In this document: in pieces, positions 36,119-43,887 of the stretch
Layout of the letters: each line of letters begins with the position of its first letter
How positions within the stretch are numbered: the stretch's first letter is position 1
Assembly (NCBI GenBank): GCA_902727855.1
Contig: CACVAS010000057.1
Coordinates: forward strand, 62,001 to 126,000
Source: an uncultured Sulfurovum sp.
GTDB lineage: Bacteria; Campylobacterota; Campylobacteria; Campylobacterales; Sulfurovaceae
Direction of reading: 5' to 3'
Length of the DNA stretch: 64,000 bases
Translations under genes and position numbers: made by a program
Notes under the pieces: model-generated
The model's database searches: none
What the model was told of the DNA's origin: nothing
The model's input: the letters and a program-made list of their open reading frames with translations, nothing else

Positions 36119-37100
36119 TTTCTCTACATATATGAATGACTGGCTTTATGGTGAAGAGGGCTACTATAAGACGTTTAAGTCCATAGGGAAAACAGGGGAT
36201 TTTTATACCGCTGTGAGTACAAGCTCTTTTTTTGGTGCAAGTATTGCAAACTATTTTTGGAAACTTATTCAAGATGGAAAAGCAGACAGAGATGGCTGGC
36301 TCATAGAAGTAGGTGCACACCAAGGGTATTTGATATGTGACATGATTCAGTGGCTTTATACTTGCGACCCTACACTAATGAAAACATTAAAGTTTGCAAT
36401 AGTCGAAAGACAGCCGGAAGTTAAAAAAGCACAATTAGCTTATATAGAAGAGCGTTTTGGCACAGACGTAACAGTAGAACATTTTGATGATATCTCTCAA
36501 ATAAATGTAGCTTATGCTTTTGTTGTTGCCAATGAAATATTTGATGCATTTCCATGTGAGTTAGTAAAAAATAATCAAATTGCAATGGTGAACAACCATG
36601 AAATAGAATGGCAAGAAGCATCTGAAGATATGCTCAATTGGGCTAAGAAATATCATCTATTACAAGGTGAGATAGCGTTAGGTTATGAAACATTTGCAAA
36701 GCAGATGTATGAAGGCATACAAAAGTGTGATTTTGTTTCATTTGATTATGGTGAAAAGTATGTAAGAAATGATTTTTCTATCCGTGTATATAAATCACAT
36801 GAAACATTCCCTCTGTTTGACGAGGAGTTAATACTTTCAAAGTCTTACAAAAATGATGACATTACATATGATGTTAATTTTGGACATGTAAGTGAAGCTT
36901 TTATTGATGAAGGCTTTACTGAAGTAGTTTATGAGACACAAGCAAGAGCATTGATTCGCTTTGGGATTATAGATATTTTAGAGCAGTTTTCAAAACAGAC
37001 AACTACTGTAAAATATGCTAGAGAAGCAGATAAGATTAAAACGCTACTATCACCCACAATGATGGGCGATAGGTTTAAAATGATACATTTAAAACGTTAG
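36108..37100 (+). CDS. MidA/NDUFAF7-like SAM-dependent methyltransferase (DUF185)
   Basis: About 330 residues. The conserved start FSTYMNDWLYGEEGYYKT, then GKTGDFYTAVSTSSFFGASIA and LIEVGAHQGYL (SAM-binding) and VVANEIFDAFPCELV mark the DUF185 family, whose mitochondrial member methylates an arginine of complex I. The start is probably GTG 36108 (AAAGG 6-8 nt upstream, 11-nt overlap with the TolC-like gene); ATG 36093 is an alternative that adds five residues. The 3' end overlaps the opposing lipoprotein gene by 4 nt. Confidence 0.85.
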   Translation: MSINFSTYMNDWLYGEEGYYKTFKSIGKTGDFYTAVSTSSFFGASIANYFWKLIQDGKADRDGWLIEVGAHQGYLICDMIQWLYTCDPTLMKTLKFAIVERQPEVKKAQLAYIEERFGTDVTVEHFDDISQINVAYAFVVANEIFDAFPCELVKNNQIAMVNNHEIEWQEASEDMLNWAKKYHLLQGEIALGYETFAKQMYEGIQKCDFVSFDYGEKYVRNDFSIRVYKSHETFPLFDEELILSKSYKNDDITYDVNFGHVSEAFIDEGFTEVVYETQARALIRFGIIDILEQFSKQTTTVKYAREADKIKTLLSPTMMGDRFKMIHLKR

Positions 37101-37116
37101 TTTTGCATCGTTTTAA
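37089..37116. terminator. Shared hairpin at overlapping convergent gene ends
   Basis: TTAAAACG (37089-37096) and CGTTTTAA (37109-37116) pair over a 12-nt loop that contains both stop codons. Its AT-rich flanks make it suitable as a two-way terminator for midA and the leftward lipoprotein gene. Confidence 0.55.
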
Positions 37117-37612
37117 GGATTTTACAACGCTTTAACGATGCCTCTTCACTTCCAAACATTTGGGTATATTTGTCAAATTTTACTTGACCAATCAGAGAGA
37201 TACATTCAGTTTTTGACATCCCTTTTTTTATCTTTGTAGCTACTGTAGGAGTTGTTTGTACTTTAGGTGTAGGGGTTGGTTTTTTCTTTGCCCCTGGGTA
37301 CATATAGTCTGCATTATAATTGTTATCTTCTACTTTTTTTAATTGAATCTCTTTTTTTGGTGCTTGTACTACATTTCCAATTTTTGTAGGTAAAGTCTCT
37401 GACGTTTTTTTCATCTGTTCTTGATGGATTTTTTTACGTTCAATTTGGTAATCTTTATGTTGTTTAGTAATGATACTTTTTAGTTTTTCTATATATAGTT
37501 TTTGTTGTTGTATGGTCTTTGCTTGTACTTTGTTATGTTTAATTGCACCTCTTCTAGAACTGCATCCTGAAAGTAATAGTAGTATAATTGCTAAACTTAG
37601 CCATAATCTCAT
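37097..37612 (-). CDS. Hypothetical lipoprotein
   Basis: 171 residues with a lipobox (IILLLLSGCSS). A basic coiled-coil-like stretch (about 25-75) is followed by a Lys/Thr/Pro-rich linker (KKKPTPTPKVQTTPTV) and a conserved-looking C-terminal helix set (KKGMSKTECISLIGQVKFDKYTQ is split by the linker end). The short C-terminal part with GMSKTECISLIGQ resembles small domains found in other Campylobacterota lipoproteins, but I do not recognise a function. Confidence 0.75.
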   Translation of the reverse strand: MRLWLSLAIILLLLSGCSSRRGAIKHNKVQAKTIQQQKLYIEKLKSIITKQHKDYQIERKKIHQEQMKKTSETLPTKIGNVVQAPKKEIQLKKVEDNNYNADYMYPGAKKKPTPTPKVQTTPTVATKIKKGMSKTECISLIGQVKFDKYTQMFGSEEASLKRCKILKTMQN

Positions 37613-37658
37613 AAAAATCCTTTTGTTCCTTAGTATGAAGTATTATATAATTTTGTTA

Positions 37659-38012
37659 TTAAAGTTTTAGAATAATAACAACGGCAATGGCAAATCCACC
37701 ATCATGTGAGATTGAAAGTGAAGAAGATTGAATATGATGCATCTCTTGAGCCTTTGCAGAGAGTGAAAATTCTGGTGCACCTTTACTATTTTTCGTGATG
37801 ATAATATCATGAAAAGAGAGCTCTTTTCCTATGCCACAACCGAGTGCTTTTGCAATGGCTTCTTTTGCTGCCCAAAAACCCGCAATAGAATGACTCTTTT
37901 TTAAAATTCCAATCTCTTGTGCAGTGAGAAACTTATGTTTAAACTTGTCACCAAATTTCTCTAATGATTTTTCTATTCTATTGATTTGTATAATATCTGT
38001 ACCTAAATGCAT
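37659..38012 (-). CDS. acpS: Holo-[acyl-carrier-protein] synthase
   Basis: 117 residues. GTDIIQINRIE at the N-terminus carries the metal-binding Asp, and FWAAKEAIAKALGCGIG carries the conserved WxxKEA motif. The enzyme transfers 4'-phosphopantetheine from CoA to ACP in fatty-acid synthesis. Length is normal. There is no ribosome binding site; a minus-strand TGTTATACT box ends 6 nt before the ATG, which predicts a leaderless message. Confidence 0.93.
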   Translation of the reverse strand: MHLGTDIIQINRIEKSLEKFGDKFKHKFLTAQEIGILKKSHSIAGFWAAKEAIAKALGCGIGKELSFHDIIITKNSKGAPEFSLSAKAQEMHHIQSSSLSISHDGGFAIAVVIILKL

Positions 38013-38018
38013 GAAAAG

Positions 38019-38027
38019 AGTATAACA
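38019..38027 (-). promoter_or_regulatory. Extended -10 promoter of acpS, leaderless geometry
   Basis: On the minus strand, TGTTATACT (TG-n-TATACT) ends 6 nt before the acpS ATG at 38012. The expected start of transcription therefore falls on the ATG. No Shine-Dalgarno is possible in the 6-nt gap (CTTTTC). Confidence 0.55.
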
Positions 38028-38031
38028 TATT

Positions 38032-38080
38032 TCAGCCTACATGGCTACGCGTTGCTTCGACCATTTCGGTTTCGACACTA
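38032..38080. other. GC-richer segment of unknown nature between radA and acpS
   Basis: About 50 nt, containing GCTACGCGTTGCTTCGACC and CGGTTTCGACAC, are clearly richer in G+C and CpG than the surrounding AT-rich gaps. No gene, tRNA or known element is recognised. It sits between the radA terminator hairpin and the acpS promoter. It could be a copy of a dispersed intergenic repeat. Confidence 0.35.
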
Positions 38081-38104
38081 AAAATATGAAACTATTCATA
38101 TTTT
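38081..38104. terminator. Hairpin after radA
   Basis: AAAATATGAA-acta-TTCATATTTT is a perfect 10-bp stem with a 4-nt loop, 12 nt downstream of the radA stop on the minus strand, where the right arm ends in TTTT. A probable radA terminator. Confidence 0.6.
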
Positions 38105-38115
38105 CTTAATGTGTC

Positions 38116-39462
38116 TCACATCCATTCCACAACTTTAGATACTTCATTGGCGACAAAACATTTTAGATTGGTTTTTTCTAATGGAGTATTTGGTATGACA
38201 GCTTTTTTAAAACCTTGTGTTTCTATCTCTTTGAGTCTTTGAGTGAGCCCTGATACTTCTCGTATCTCTCCAGTGAGGCTTACTTCACCTAAAAAGAGTG
38301 TTTCACTACTAAGCTCTCTATCACGATAAGAACTTAAAATGGCTGCTATGATGGCTAAGTCAGCAGAGGGTTCATTGACTTTTATACCTCCAGAGATATT
38401 GATAAATACATCATAGGTACCTAAGGGCAAATCTAGTTTCTTTTCAAGGAGTGCTAGAAGCATACCTAAACGGTTATTGTCAAAACCTGTGGAACTTCTT
38501 TTAGCATGTCCATAAGACTCAGACACCAGCGCTTGTACTTCAACAATAATAGGACGAGACCCTTCCATGATGACTGTCAATGCTGAACCTGATTGAAGCT
38601 TCTCTTTGTTGAAAAATCTTCCAGCCATTGTTTTAGCATCATTTAAGCCCTCTTTGTTCATTTCAAATATACCAACTTCATTGGTAGCCCCAAAACGGTT
38701 TTTAAAGCCTCTTAAGAGTCTAAGGTCTGAGTTGGTGTCCCCTTCAAAGTATAAAACGGTGTCAACCATGTGTTCTAGTACCCTAGGCCCTGCTATGGAG
38801 CCATCTTTGGTGATGTGTCCTATGATAAAAATAGGAATATGTAGAGACTTAGCGATACGCATAAGATCAAAGGTGATGGTACGCACTTGTGTGACTGAAC
38901 CTGGTGAAGAGGGTGTCTCTTCAGAGTAGAGTGTTTGTATAGAGTCAATGACAATGAGTTCATAGTTTTGGTTTGATATTTCAGAAATAACAGAGGAAAG
39001 GTTTATTTCTGAGAGTAAATAGAGATTGTCATGATTAGCCTCTAGTCTATTGGCACGTAACTTTATTTGTCCTGCGGACTCTTCACCAGAGACATAGAGT
39101 ACTTTTTGTTTTTCACGTGCTAAGTTTCCTGCTATTTTAAGCAGAAGTGTAGACTTCCCAACACCGGGACTACCTCCTATGAGTGTGAGTGAACCAGGTA
39201 CTATGCCTCCACCTAAGACAAGGTCTAGCTCTATGCTACCTGAGGTAAAGCGTGTAATGTTGTCTTGAGCTACCTGTGTAATGGGTATGGCTTTAGCGTT
39301 TGCACTAGAAGAAGTGTTTGTAGTTTCTTTTAAGTATTTTATCTGTTCAGCATTGAGCTCTACCATACTTTCCCACTCATTACATGATGTACACTTACCC
39401 ATCCAACGAGGAGACTGAAAACCACACGATTGACACTCAAAGAGGGTTTTTTTCTTTGCCAT
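38116..39462 (-). CDS. radA: DNA repair protein RadA
   Basis: 448 residues: an N-terminal zinc finger (CQSCGFQSPRWMGKCTSC), a RecA-like ATPase with Walker A GGSPGVGKST, the RadA-specific KNRFG motif (RGFKNRFGATNEVG), and a C-terminal Lon-protease-like domain (GTYDVFINISGGIKVNEP). It promotes branch migration in recombination. It is complete and transcribed alone, leftward. Confidence 0.95.
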   Translation of the reverse strand: MAKKKTLFECQSCGFQSPRWMGKCTSCNEWESMVELNAEQIKYLKETTNTSSSANAKAIPITQVAQDNITRFTSGSIELDLVLGGGIVPGSLTLIGGSPGVGKSTLLLKIAGNLAREKQKVLYVSGEESAGQIKLRANRLEANHDNLYLLSEINLSSVISEISNQNYELIVIDSIQTLYSEETPSSPGSVTQVRTITFDLMRIAKSLHIPIFIIGHITKDGSIAGPRVLEHMVDTVLYFEGDTNSDLRLLRGFKNRFGATNEVGIFEMNKEGLNDAKTMAGRFFNKEKLQSGSALTVIMEGSRPIIVEVQALVSESYGHAKRSSTGFDNNRLGMLLALLEKKLDLPLGTYDVFINISGGIKVNEPSADLAIIAAILSSYRDRELSSETLFLGEVSLTGEIREVSGLTQRLKEIETQGFKKAVIPNTPLEKTNLKCFVANEVSKVVEWM

Positions 39463-39609
39463 AGGATTACCTTTTGTTTTTATGTTGCTATTGTAGGGTA
39501 AATATGGGGTGATGGCTAAAAGTATGTCAAATTGTCATGTTCTTATATTTCTTTCGTTATAGTTGATCATATAATTTAAGTTAAAATTCGAAATTTCATA
39601 TAAAACATG

Positions 39610-39615
39610 TATAAT
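39610..39615 (+). promoter_or_regulatory. -10 element upstream of the hypothetical lipoprotein
   Basis: TATAAT 34 nt before ATG 39650, in the 187-nt divergent gap between radA and the lipoprotein gene. The gene then has AAAAGGA as ribosome binding site. Confidence 0.5.
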
Positions 39616-39649
39616 ATATTCAAATATATAATTCTATAAAAGGAACTAA

Positions 39650-40261
39650 ATGAAAAAATTAATTGTATTAAATATAATTGTAACTTTATTATTTACTTCA
39701 TGTGCTTCAAAATTTGTAAGTACACCAACATATGATGATACTATCACAAGTTTTTTAATAACAAAAGACTCTAACACTTTAGCTGTTATTGGAGATAAAT
39801 ATCATTATATATTTAATATAGATGATAAATTAAAATCTTTTTTGTTATCGAAAAATAAAAAGTATTTTACAGCGTCTTTTCATTATTTTAAAGTTGATTT
39901 AAATGAAACTGTAACTGGTAACTATCAAATTAATTATACTGTAGGTGATACACAAAAAATTACAAATAAATGGCTAAAAAAACATGACTTTAAAACACTA
40001 AATAGTGAATCTTACTATATAAAAAAGGGTAAAATTAAAGGTAAAAGATATATTGCAAAAGATATACCAGAAAAATACAAATTTAATAAACCTTATAAAA
40101 TTCATTTTACAGAAGAAGCTACAGAATCTAGAAAAACAACAGCAAAAATGCTAACACCAATCACAGTGGGAATAGATGCGACTATAGCAATTGGAGTAAT
40201 GGGATTTTTAACTGCAATGTATGTGATATCAACACCTTTTGGTGGAAAGTTTATGAGGTGA
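39650..40261 (+). CDS. Hypothetical lipoprotein with C-terminal membrane helix
   Basis: 203 residues. Lipobox LLFTSCAS at the N-terminus; a middle part rich in Lys, Tyr, Thr and beta strands; and a hydrophobic helix near the C-terminus (TVGIDATIAIGVMGFLTAMYVIS). I do not recognise a family. Higher A+T and Lys/Asn/Tyr use than the neighbours fits recent acquisition. It precedes a toxin-antitoxin pair. Confidence 0.75.
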   Translation: MKKLIVLNIIVTLLFTSCASKFVSTPTYDDTITSFLITKDSNTLAVIGDKYHYIFNIDDKLKSFLLSKNKKYFTASFHYFKVDLNETVTGNYQINYTVGDTQKITNKWLKKHDFKTLNSESYYIKKGKIKGKRYIAKDIPEKYKFNKPYKIHFTEEATESRKTTAKMLTPITVGIDATIAIGVMGFLTAMYVISTPFGGKFMR

Positions 40262-40285
40262 AGACGAAACAGAAAGATAAAGTTA

Positions 40286-40294
40286 TGTTATAAT
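40286..40294 (+). promoter_or_regulatory. Extended -10 promoter of the MNT/HEPN pair, leaderless geometry
   Basis: TGTTATAAT (TG-n-TATAAT) ends 6 nt before ATG 40301. No Shine-Dalgarno can fit in the gap (AAACAG). Transcription would start at the ATG. Confidence 0.6.
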
Positions 40295-40300
40295 AAACAG

Positions 40301-40615
40301 ATGAAAGCAACGAAAAAAAATATATTACATTATCTTGGTGAACTTAAAAAAGAACTAGAACCCCAAGGTATAGAAGCGTTGGCGCTTTTTGGTAGTTATG
40401 CTAGAGAGGAACAAACGGTCTATAGTGATATAGATATTGCCATTAAAAAAAAGAAAAACTTTTTAGATGATTATACTGCGTATGAGTATTTCGAGATACT
40501 CTCAGATATAAAGGCAAAAATACGAAAAAAGTTACATAAATCTATAGATATTTTCGATATGGATAGTACGTCTAGCTTTAAAAAAGCTATAGAAGATGAG
40601 TTAATTTATGTATAG
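40301..40615 (+). CDS. mntA: MNT-domain nucleotidyltransferase antitoxin (MntA-like)
   Basis: 104 residues. The minimal nucleotidyltransferase motif GS-x10-D-x-D is intact (LFGSYAREEQTVYSDIDIAI). In MNT/HEPN systems this protein AMPylates and silences the HEPN RNase partner. It overlaps the HEPN gene by 8 nt, the usual order. The HEPN partner here is frameshifted, so the antitoxin may be free of its target. Confidence 0.85.
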   Translation: MKATKKNILHYLGELKKELEPQGIEALALFGSYAREEQTVYSDIDIAIKKKKNFLDDYTAYEYFEILSDIKAKIRKKLHKSIDIFDMDSTSSFKKAIEDELIYV

Positions 40616-40977
40616 TCAAAAAGCACGCACACGCGTAAAAAACATAGGTAAGAAAATAGACTTTATTACAAATATTGTTCAAGAGAAAGGTTCAGTCATA
40701 GCAGCACTTGAAGATGAACAAAATGCAAGAGCAGCGATACTTATGCATCTGACTGCCATAGCAGAACAGTTTGATAAACTTCTACATAGTGGTGAACTTG
40801 AAATACTCTCACATTTTGAAAAAGAAAGATATCAAAGGAAGTTATGAATTACGTAATTTCATAGCGCATGATTATGAGGGTATAGACTTTCATATAGTAG
40901 AAGAGGTGATACAAACGAGACTTCCATTGGTACGTATGGGTGTTAACAATGCATTAGATACTCCTCATGATAGATAA
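40608..40977 (+). pseudogene. hepT: HEPN toxin (HepT-like), frameshifted
   Basis: Frame 1 runs from ATG 40608 to a stop at 40847 (79 residues: YSQKARTRVKNIGKK and onwards). The HEPN signature continues only in another frame as DIKGSYELRNFIAHDYEGID and ends at 40977. Reading GAAAAA-G-AAAGAT at 40818-40830 with one base skipped (near 40824) joins the two into a normal HEPN protein of about 122 residues with the R-x4-H RNase motif (RNFIAH). As written, the product lacks the catalytic motif. A sequencing error, a genuine loss, or frameshift decoding are all possible; loss is the simplest. Confidence 0.8.
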
Positions 40978-41009
40978 TGTTGATATGGAAGTACTCTATT
41001 AGATGTTTT

Positions 41010-41018
41010 TGCTATAAT
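41010..41018 (+). promoter_or_regulatory. Extended -10 promoter of plsC
   Basis: TGCTATAAT (TG-n-TATAAT) 27 nt before the GTG at 41046, with AAGGA downstream as ribosome binding site. Normal leader. Confidence 0.55.
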
Positions 41019-41045
41019 TTTTCATGAAAATTTTAAGGATTTGAT

Positions 41046-41726
41046 GTGACATTCAATACACTCAAACAACTATTTTATGGGCTTTATTTGACAAATAGTT
41101 TTGGTTATAGGCTTTTAAAAACAAAAGACCCTATGGAAAAGAAAAGATTACGGCTTGAGTACTCTAAGGCACAACTGAAGACTTTAAATCTGACTGTCAA
41201 CGTCAAAAATAGAGAAAAGTTACCACAAGCTGGTCAGTATTTGGTGGTGGTGAATCACAGAAGCATTATAGACCCACCTATTACAGAGGTGGCACTTAAA
41301 GAGACCAATATATTTGGCCCATGGATATCAAAAAAAGAGCTTTATAACTCTTTTTTCTTTGGGTTGTTTGTACGTAATGCAGGGTCCATCTTACTTGATA
41401 GAGAAAAAGAGCAGATGAGTGGATTTTTTGCTGAGACCAAAAAGGCTGTAGCACGTGGGGAGAGTATTTTCATCTTTCCCGAAGGCACACGCAATAAAAC
41501 AAGTGAACCCTTAACTACTTTTAAAGAGGGCTCCCGCATTATTGCTTTGAAAAATAGATTACCTATTTTACCTATTTACATTAAGACAGATGCAGGAAAA
41601 GCTTTGAAAAATGCACTCAATGATAGAAACTTGGTACAAAATGTGGAGGTAAAAATAGGGGATATTATTGACTACAAAGACAAAACAAGTTTAGAAGAAA
41701 ACTATAAAAAGACTTTTTCGTTGTAG
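41046..41726 (+). CDS. plsC: 1-acyl-sn-glycerol-3-phosphate acyltransferase
   Basis: 226 residues with the acyltransferase block I NHRSIID (NHx4D), block II GSILLDRE and block III FPEGTRNK. It adds the second acyl chain in phospholipid synthesis at the inner membrane. The start is GTG 41046 (AAGGA 7-8 nt upstream); the overlapping ATG is followed at once by a stop and cannot be used. Confidence 0.88.
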   Translation: MTFNTLKQLFYGLYLTNSFGYRLLKTKDPMEKKRLRLEYSKAQLKTLNLTVNVKNREKLPQAGQYLVVVNHRSIIDPPITEVALKETNIFGPWISKKELYNSFFFGLFVRNAGSILLDREKEQMSGFFAETKKAVARGESIFIFPEGTRNKTSEPLTTFKEGSRIIALKNRLPILPIYIKTDAGKALKNALNDRNLVQNVEVKIGDIIDYKDKTSLEENYKKTFSL

Positions 41727-41731
41727 AGATG

Positions 41732-41768
41732 ACACGATATTAGATAAAAATTTCATCTAATATCGTGT
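41732..41768. terminator. Bidirectional hairpin between plsC and ftsY
   Basis: ACACGATATTAGAT (41732-41745) and ATCTAATATCGTGT (41755-41768) form a perfect 14-bp stem with a 9-nt loop. The right side encodes the final residues of ftsY on the minus strand. Shared terminator for the convergent pair. Confidence 0.65.
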
Positions 41769-42603
41769 TCACATAGGCGTTGGGTTTAAAAGTGATGAGG
41801 TCTTCAGGCTGTTCACCTGTACCAATGTAAAAAATGGGCATTTGTAGTTCATCTGCTATACTTAAAACTGAACCACCTTTGGCTGTACCATCTAGCTTTG
41901 TAATGATAATACCATCTATACCTACCATGTCATGAAAGGCTTTTGCTTGGTTGATTGAAGAAGAGCCTTGTGTACCATCAAGAATAAGTAGTTTTCTATG
42001 TGGAGCACCAACTTGAGCTTTATTGGCTATACGAATCATTTTTTTAAGCTCTTCATTGAGATTGGTTTGGTTGTGTAGTCTTCCTGCAGTATCTATGATG
42101 ACATGTTCATACCCTTTGGCTTTTGCAGAACTAATAGTGTCAAATACCACTGCAGAGGGATCATGTCCTTGTTGTGTAGCGATGATGGGGATATCAAGTT
42201 TTTTAGCCCAACGTGTGAGCTGTTCAATGGCTGCAGCACGAAAAGTGTCTCCTGCTCCTAAGATGACATTTTTTCCGTCTTCCTTGTAACGGTGTGCAAG
42301 TTTTGAAATAGTGGTGGTTTTTCCAGCACCATTCACACCTATAATCATCTCAACAAAAGGTGTTACTTGACTTGGTTCAGGGATACTGTATTGGAAAACT
42401 GAAATCATAGAGTTAAATGCCTGAATACGGTTGATTTTGTCAGGTAGTTCGTTTAAAAGCTTTTCAACCAATGTATAGTTCACATCGGCTTCTAGCAGTA
42501 TATCTTCAAACTCATCTTTGGTGATATTTTTCTTTTTCTTTGGTACGACATCGTGAATGGCGTCATTGGTCTTTCCTAATACTTTTTTAAATAGATTAAA
42601 CAT
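41740..42603 (-). CDS. ftsY: Signal recognition particle receptor FtsY
   Basis: 287 residues. NG domain with G1 [27 protein letters not shown]3 DTAGRLHNQ and [10 protein letters not shown], all intact. It is the SRP receptor GTPase for cotranslational membrane targeting. It lacks the long acidic A domain of E. coli FtsY, as is normal in this group. The Shine-Dalgarno is AAAAAGGTAAC before ATG 42603. It lies 33 nt downstream of the hypothetical lipoprotein gene. Confidence 0.94.
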   Translation of the reverse strand: MFNLFKKVLGKTNDAIHDVVPKKKKNITKDEFEDILLEADVNYTLVEKLLNELPDKINRIQAFNSMISVFQYSIPEPSQVTPFVEMIIGVNGAGKTTTISKLAHRYKEDGKNVILGAGDTFRAAAIEQLTRWAKKLDIPIIATQQGHDPSAVVFDTISSAKAKGYEHVIIDTAGRLHNQTNLNEELKKMIRIANKAQVGAPHRKLLILDGTQGSSSINQAKAFHDMVGIDGIIITKLDGTAKGGSVLSIADELQMPIFYIGTGEQPEDLITFKPNAYVNTILDEIFI

Positions 42604-42636
42604 TTTTGTTACCTTTTTATTATTGTGCTCTATATA

Positions 42637-43266
42637 TTATCTTTTCTGTATGGCTTGTGCTATATCGTATTGTATCATTTCAATAGGAACGGGTCCTTCA
42701 AAATGACTGTAGTAGTTACCATCTTTATAGATAACTACAATAGCCAAAGTTGCATCCTTACTCAAATGTAAAGAAGAGGGTAAAAGTTTTAAAAATGCTC
42801 TATTTTTAGTTTGTGTTAAAAAAGAGTGTGAGATCTTTTCCTTCTTTTTAAAACTATTTATTTCAAGTTGTGACAGATCGTTTTGTGTGGGTAAACTAGT
42901 CACAAAGAGTTCATTTTTATACTTTTCTTTAAATGTATCTAGTGCTATAATTTGTGAGCGAGAAGTCGAGCTTAGTGTATCAAAAAGATTGATAAGTACA
43001 ACACTTTGTTGAAGGTTGTGAAATGTTAGTTTTTTATTGGAAATAGTGACTTTTTCACTTATATTTTGGTCATTGAAAAGATTTAAGGTAATAGGCTCAG
43101 AGCCTTCATACATTTTGTCATGAGGAATGTCTTCATCTGAAAAAACTTGCGTGGAGTTTTCCATAGGAATATGTGCATTGTCAGATTTTTTATTTTCACA
43201 TGCTGTAAACAAAAAGAGCAAAGGTAAGACAATAAAGATACTCTTTTTTAAAAAATAAATCTGCAA
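42637..43266 (-). CDS. Hypothetical lipoprotein with thioredoxin-like fold
   Basis: 209 residues with a lipobox (LLFLFTACEN). The middle part (HNLQQSVVLINLFDTLSSTSRSQI followed by helices and DATLAIVVIYKDGNYYSHFEGPV) has the strand-helix spacing of a TlpA-like thioredoxin fold, but the CxxC is replaced by Ser/Thr. It would then be a redox-inactive binding protein. It is placed before ftsY in the same direction. The family call is tentative. Confidence 0.65.
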   Translation of the reverse strand: MQIYFLKKSIFIVLPLLFLFTACENKKSDNAHIPMENSTQVFSDEDIPHDKMYEGSEPITLNLFNDQNISEKVTISNKKLTFHNLQQSVVLINLFDTLSSTSRSQIIALDTFKEKYKNELFVTSLPTQNDLSQLEINSFKKKEKISHSFLTQTKNRAFLKLLPSSLHLSKDATLAIVVIYKDGNYYSHFEGPVPIEMIQYDIAQAIQKR

Positions 43267-43280
43267 TATAATCCTTTAGA

Positions 43281-43286
43281 TATAAT
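43281..43286 (+). promoter_or_regulatory. -10 element upstream of 5-formyl-THF cyclo-ligase gene
   Basis: TATAAT 40 nt before ATG 43327 in the short divergent gap. An AGGAATA ribosome binding site follows. Confidence 0.5.
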
Positions 43287-43326
43287 AGTCGAGAGTATAG
43301 CTAAAGAGCACTTAGGAATAAAATAA

Positions 43327-43863
43327 ATGATAGACAAAAAAGATTTTAGAAAACAGAGTTTGGCGCGACTAAAAAAAATAAGTAAGCAAGGTCGTTACCG
43401 TAAAGATAAGTATGTTGTCTCTACTTTGTACAAAAAGATTAAATCATCTCACATAGAATCAGTTCTACTCTATATTGCTTTAGATATAGAAGTAAACCTT
43501 ATGCCACTTATTGTGCAGTTACGAAAAGAGGGGAAAAGGGTTTATGTACCATTTATGGAAGGTAAAAGTTTTAGAGTGGTAAGATATAGACTACCGCTGT
43601 TTAAAAAACAGTTTGGTATTAACGAACCAAATTATTCAAAACAATATAAGAAAAAACAGATAGATTTAGCTATTGTACCTATAGTAGGGACCGATGAAAC
43701 ATTAAGACGTATTGGGTTTGGTAAAGGTATGTACGATAGATATTTTGAAAAAGAGAATAGAAATATAAAAGAGGTTGTTTTTGTGGCACGTGAATTGTGC
43801 TATAGTCAAGAAGTGGTTACAAACCATTACGATGTAAGGGCAGACAGTATTATCACGCCATAA
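43327..43863 (+). CDS. 5-formyltetrahydrofolate cyclo-ligase
   Basis: 178 residues. The family signature RIGFGKGMYDRYF is seen near residue 135, with an N-terminal basic region (FRKQSLARLKKIS) and the ATP-binding region. It converts 5-formyl-THF to 5,10-methenyl-THF with ATP. It is followed after 24 nt by rny. Confidence 0.9.
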   Translation: MIDKKDFRKQSLARLKKISKQGRYRKDKYVVSTLYKKIKSSHIESVLLYIALDIEVNLMPLIVQLRKEGKRVYVPFMEGKSFRVVRYRLPLFKKQFGINEPNYSKQYKKKQIDLAIVPIVGTDETLRRIGFGKGMYDRYFEKENRNIKEVVFVARELCYSQEVVTNHYDVRADSIITP

Positions 43864-43887
43864 AATACCTATATTAAGAGGTATATC

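Noticed and set aside
38036-38074. Short minus-strand frame in the GC-richer patch (VSKPKWSKQRVAM)
   Set aside because: Too short, no ribosome binding site, followed by the acpS promoter; kept only as an unexplained segment.
40771-40977. Separate 68-residue gene after the MNT antitoxin
   Set aside because: Its sequence from DIKGSYELRNFIAHDY on is the second half of the HEPN domain begun in the other frame at 40608, so it is one frameshifted gene.
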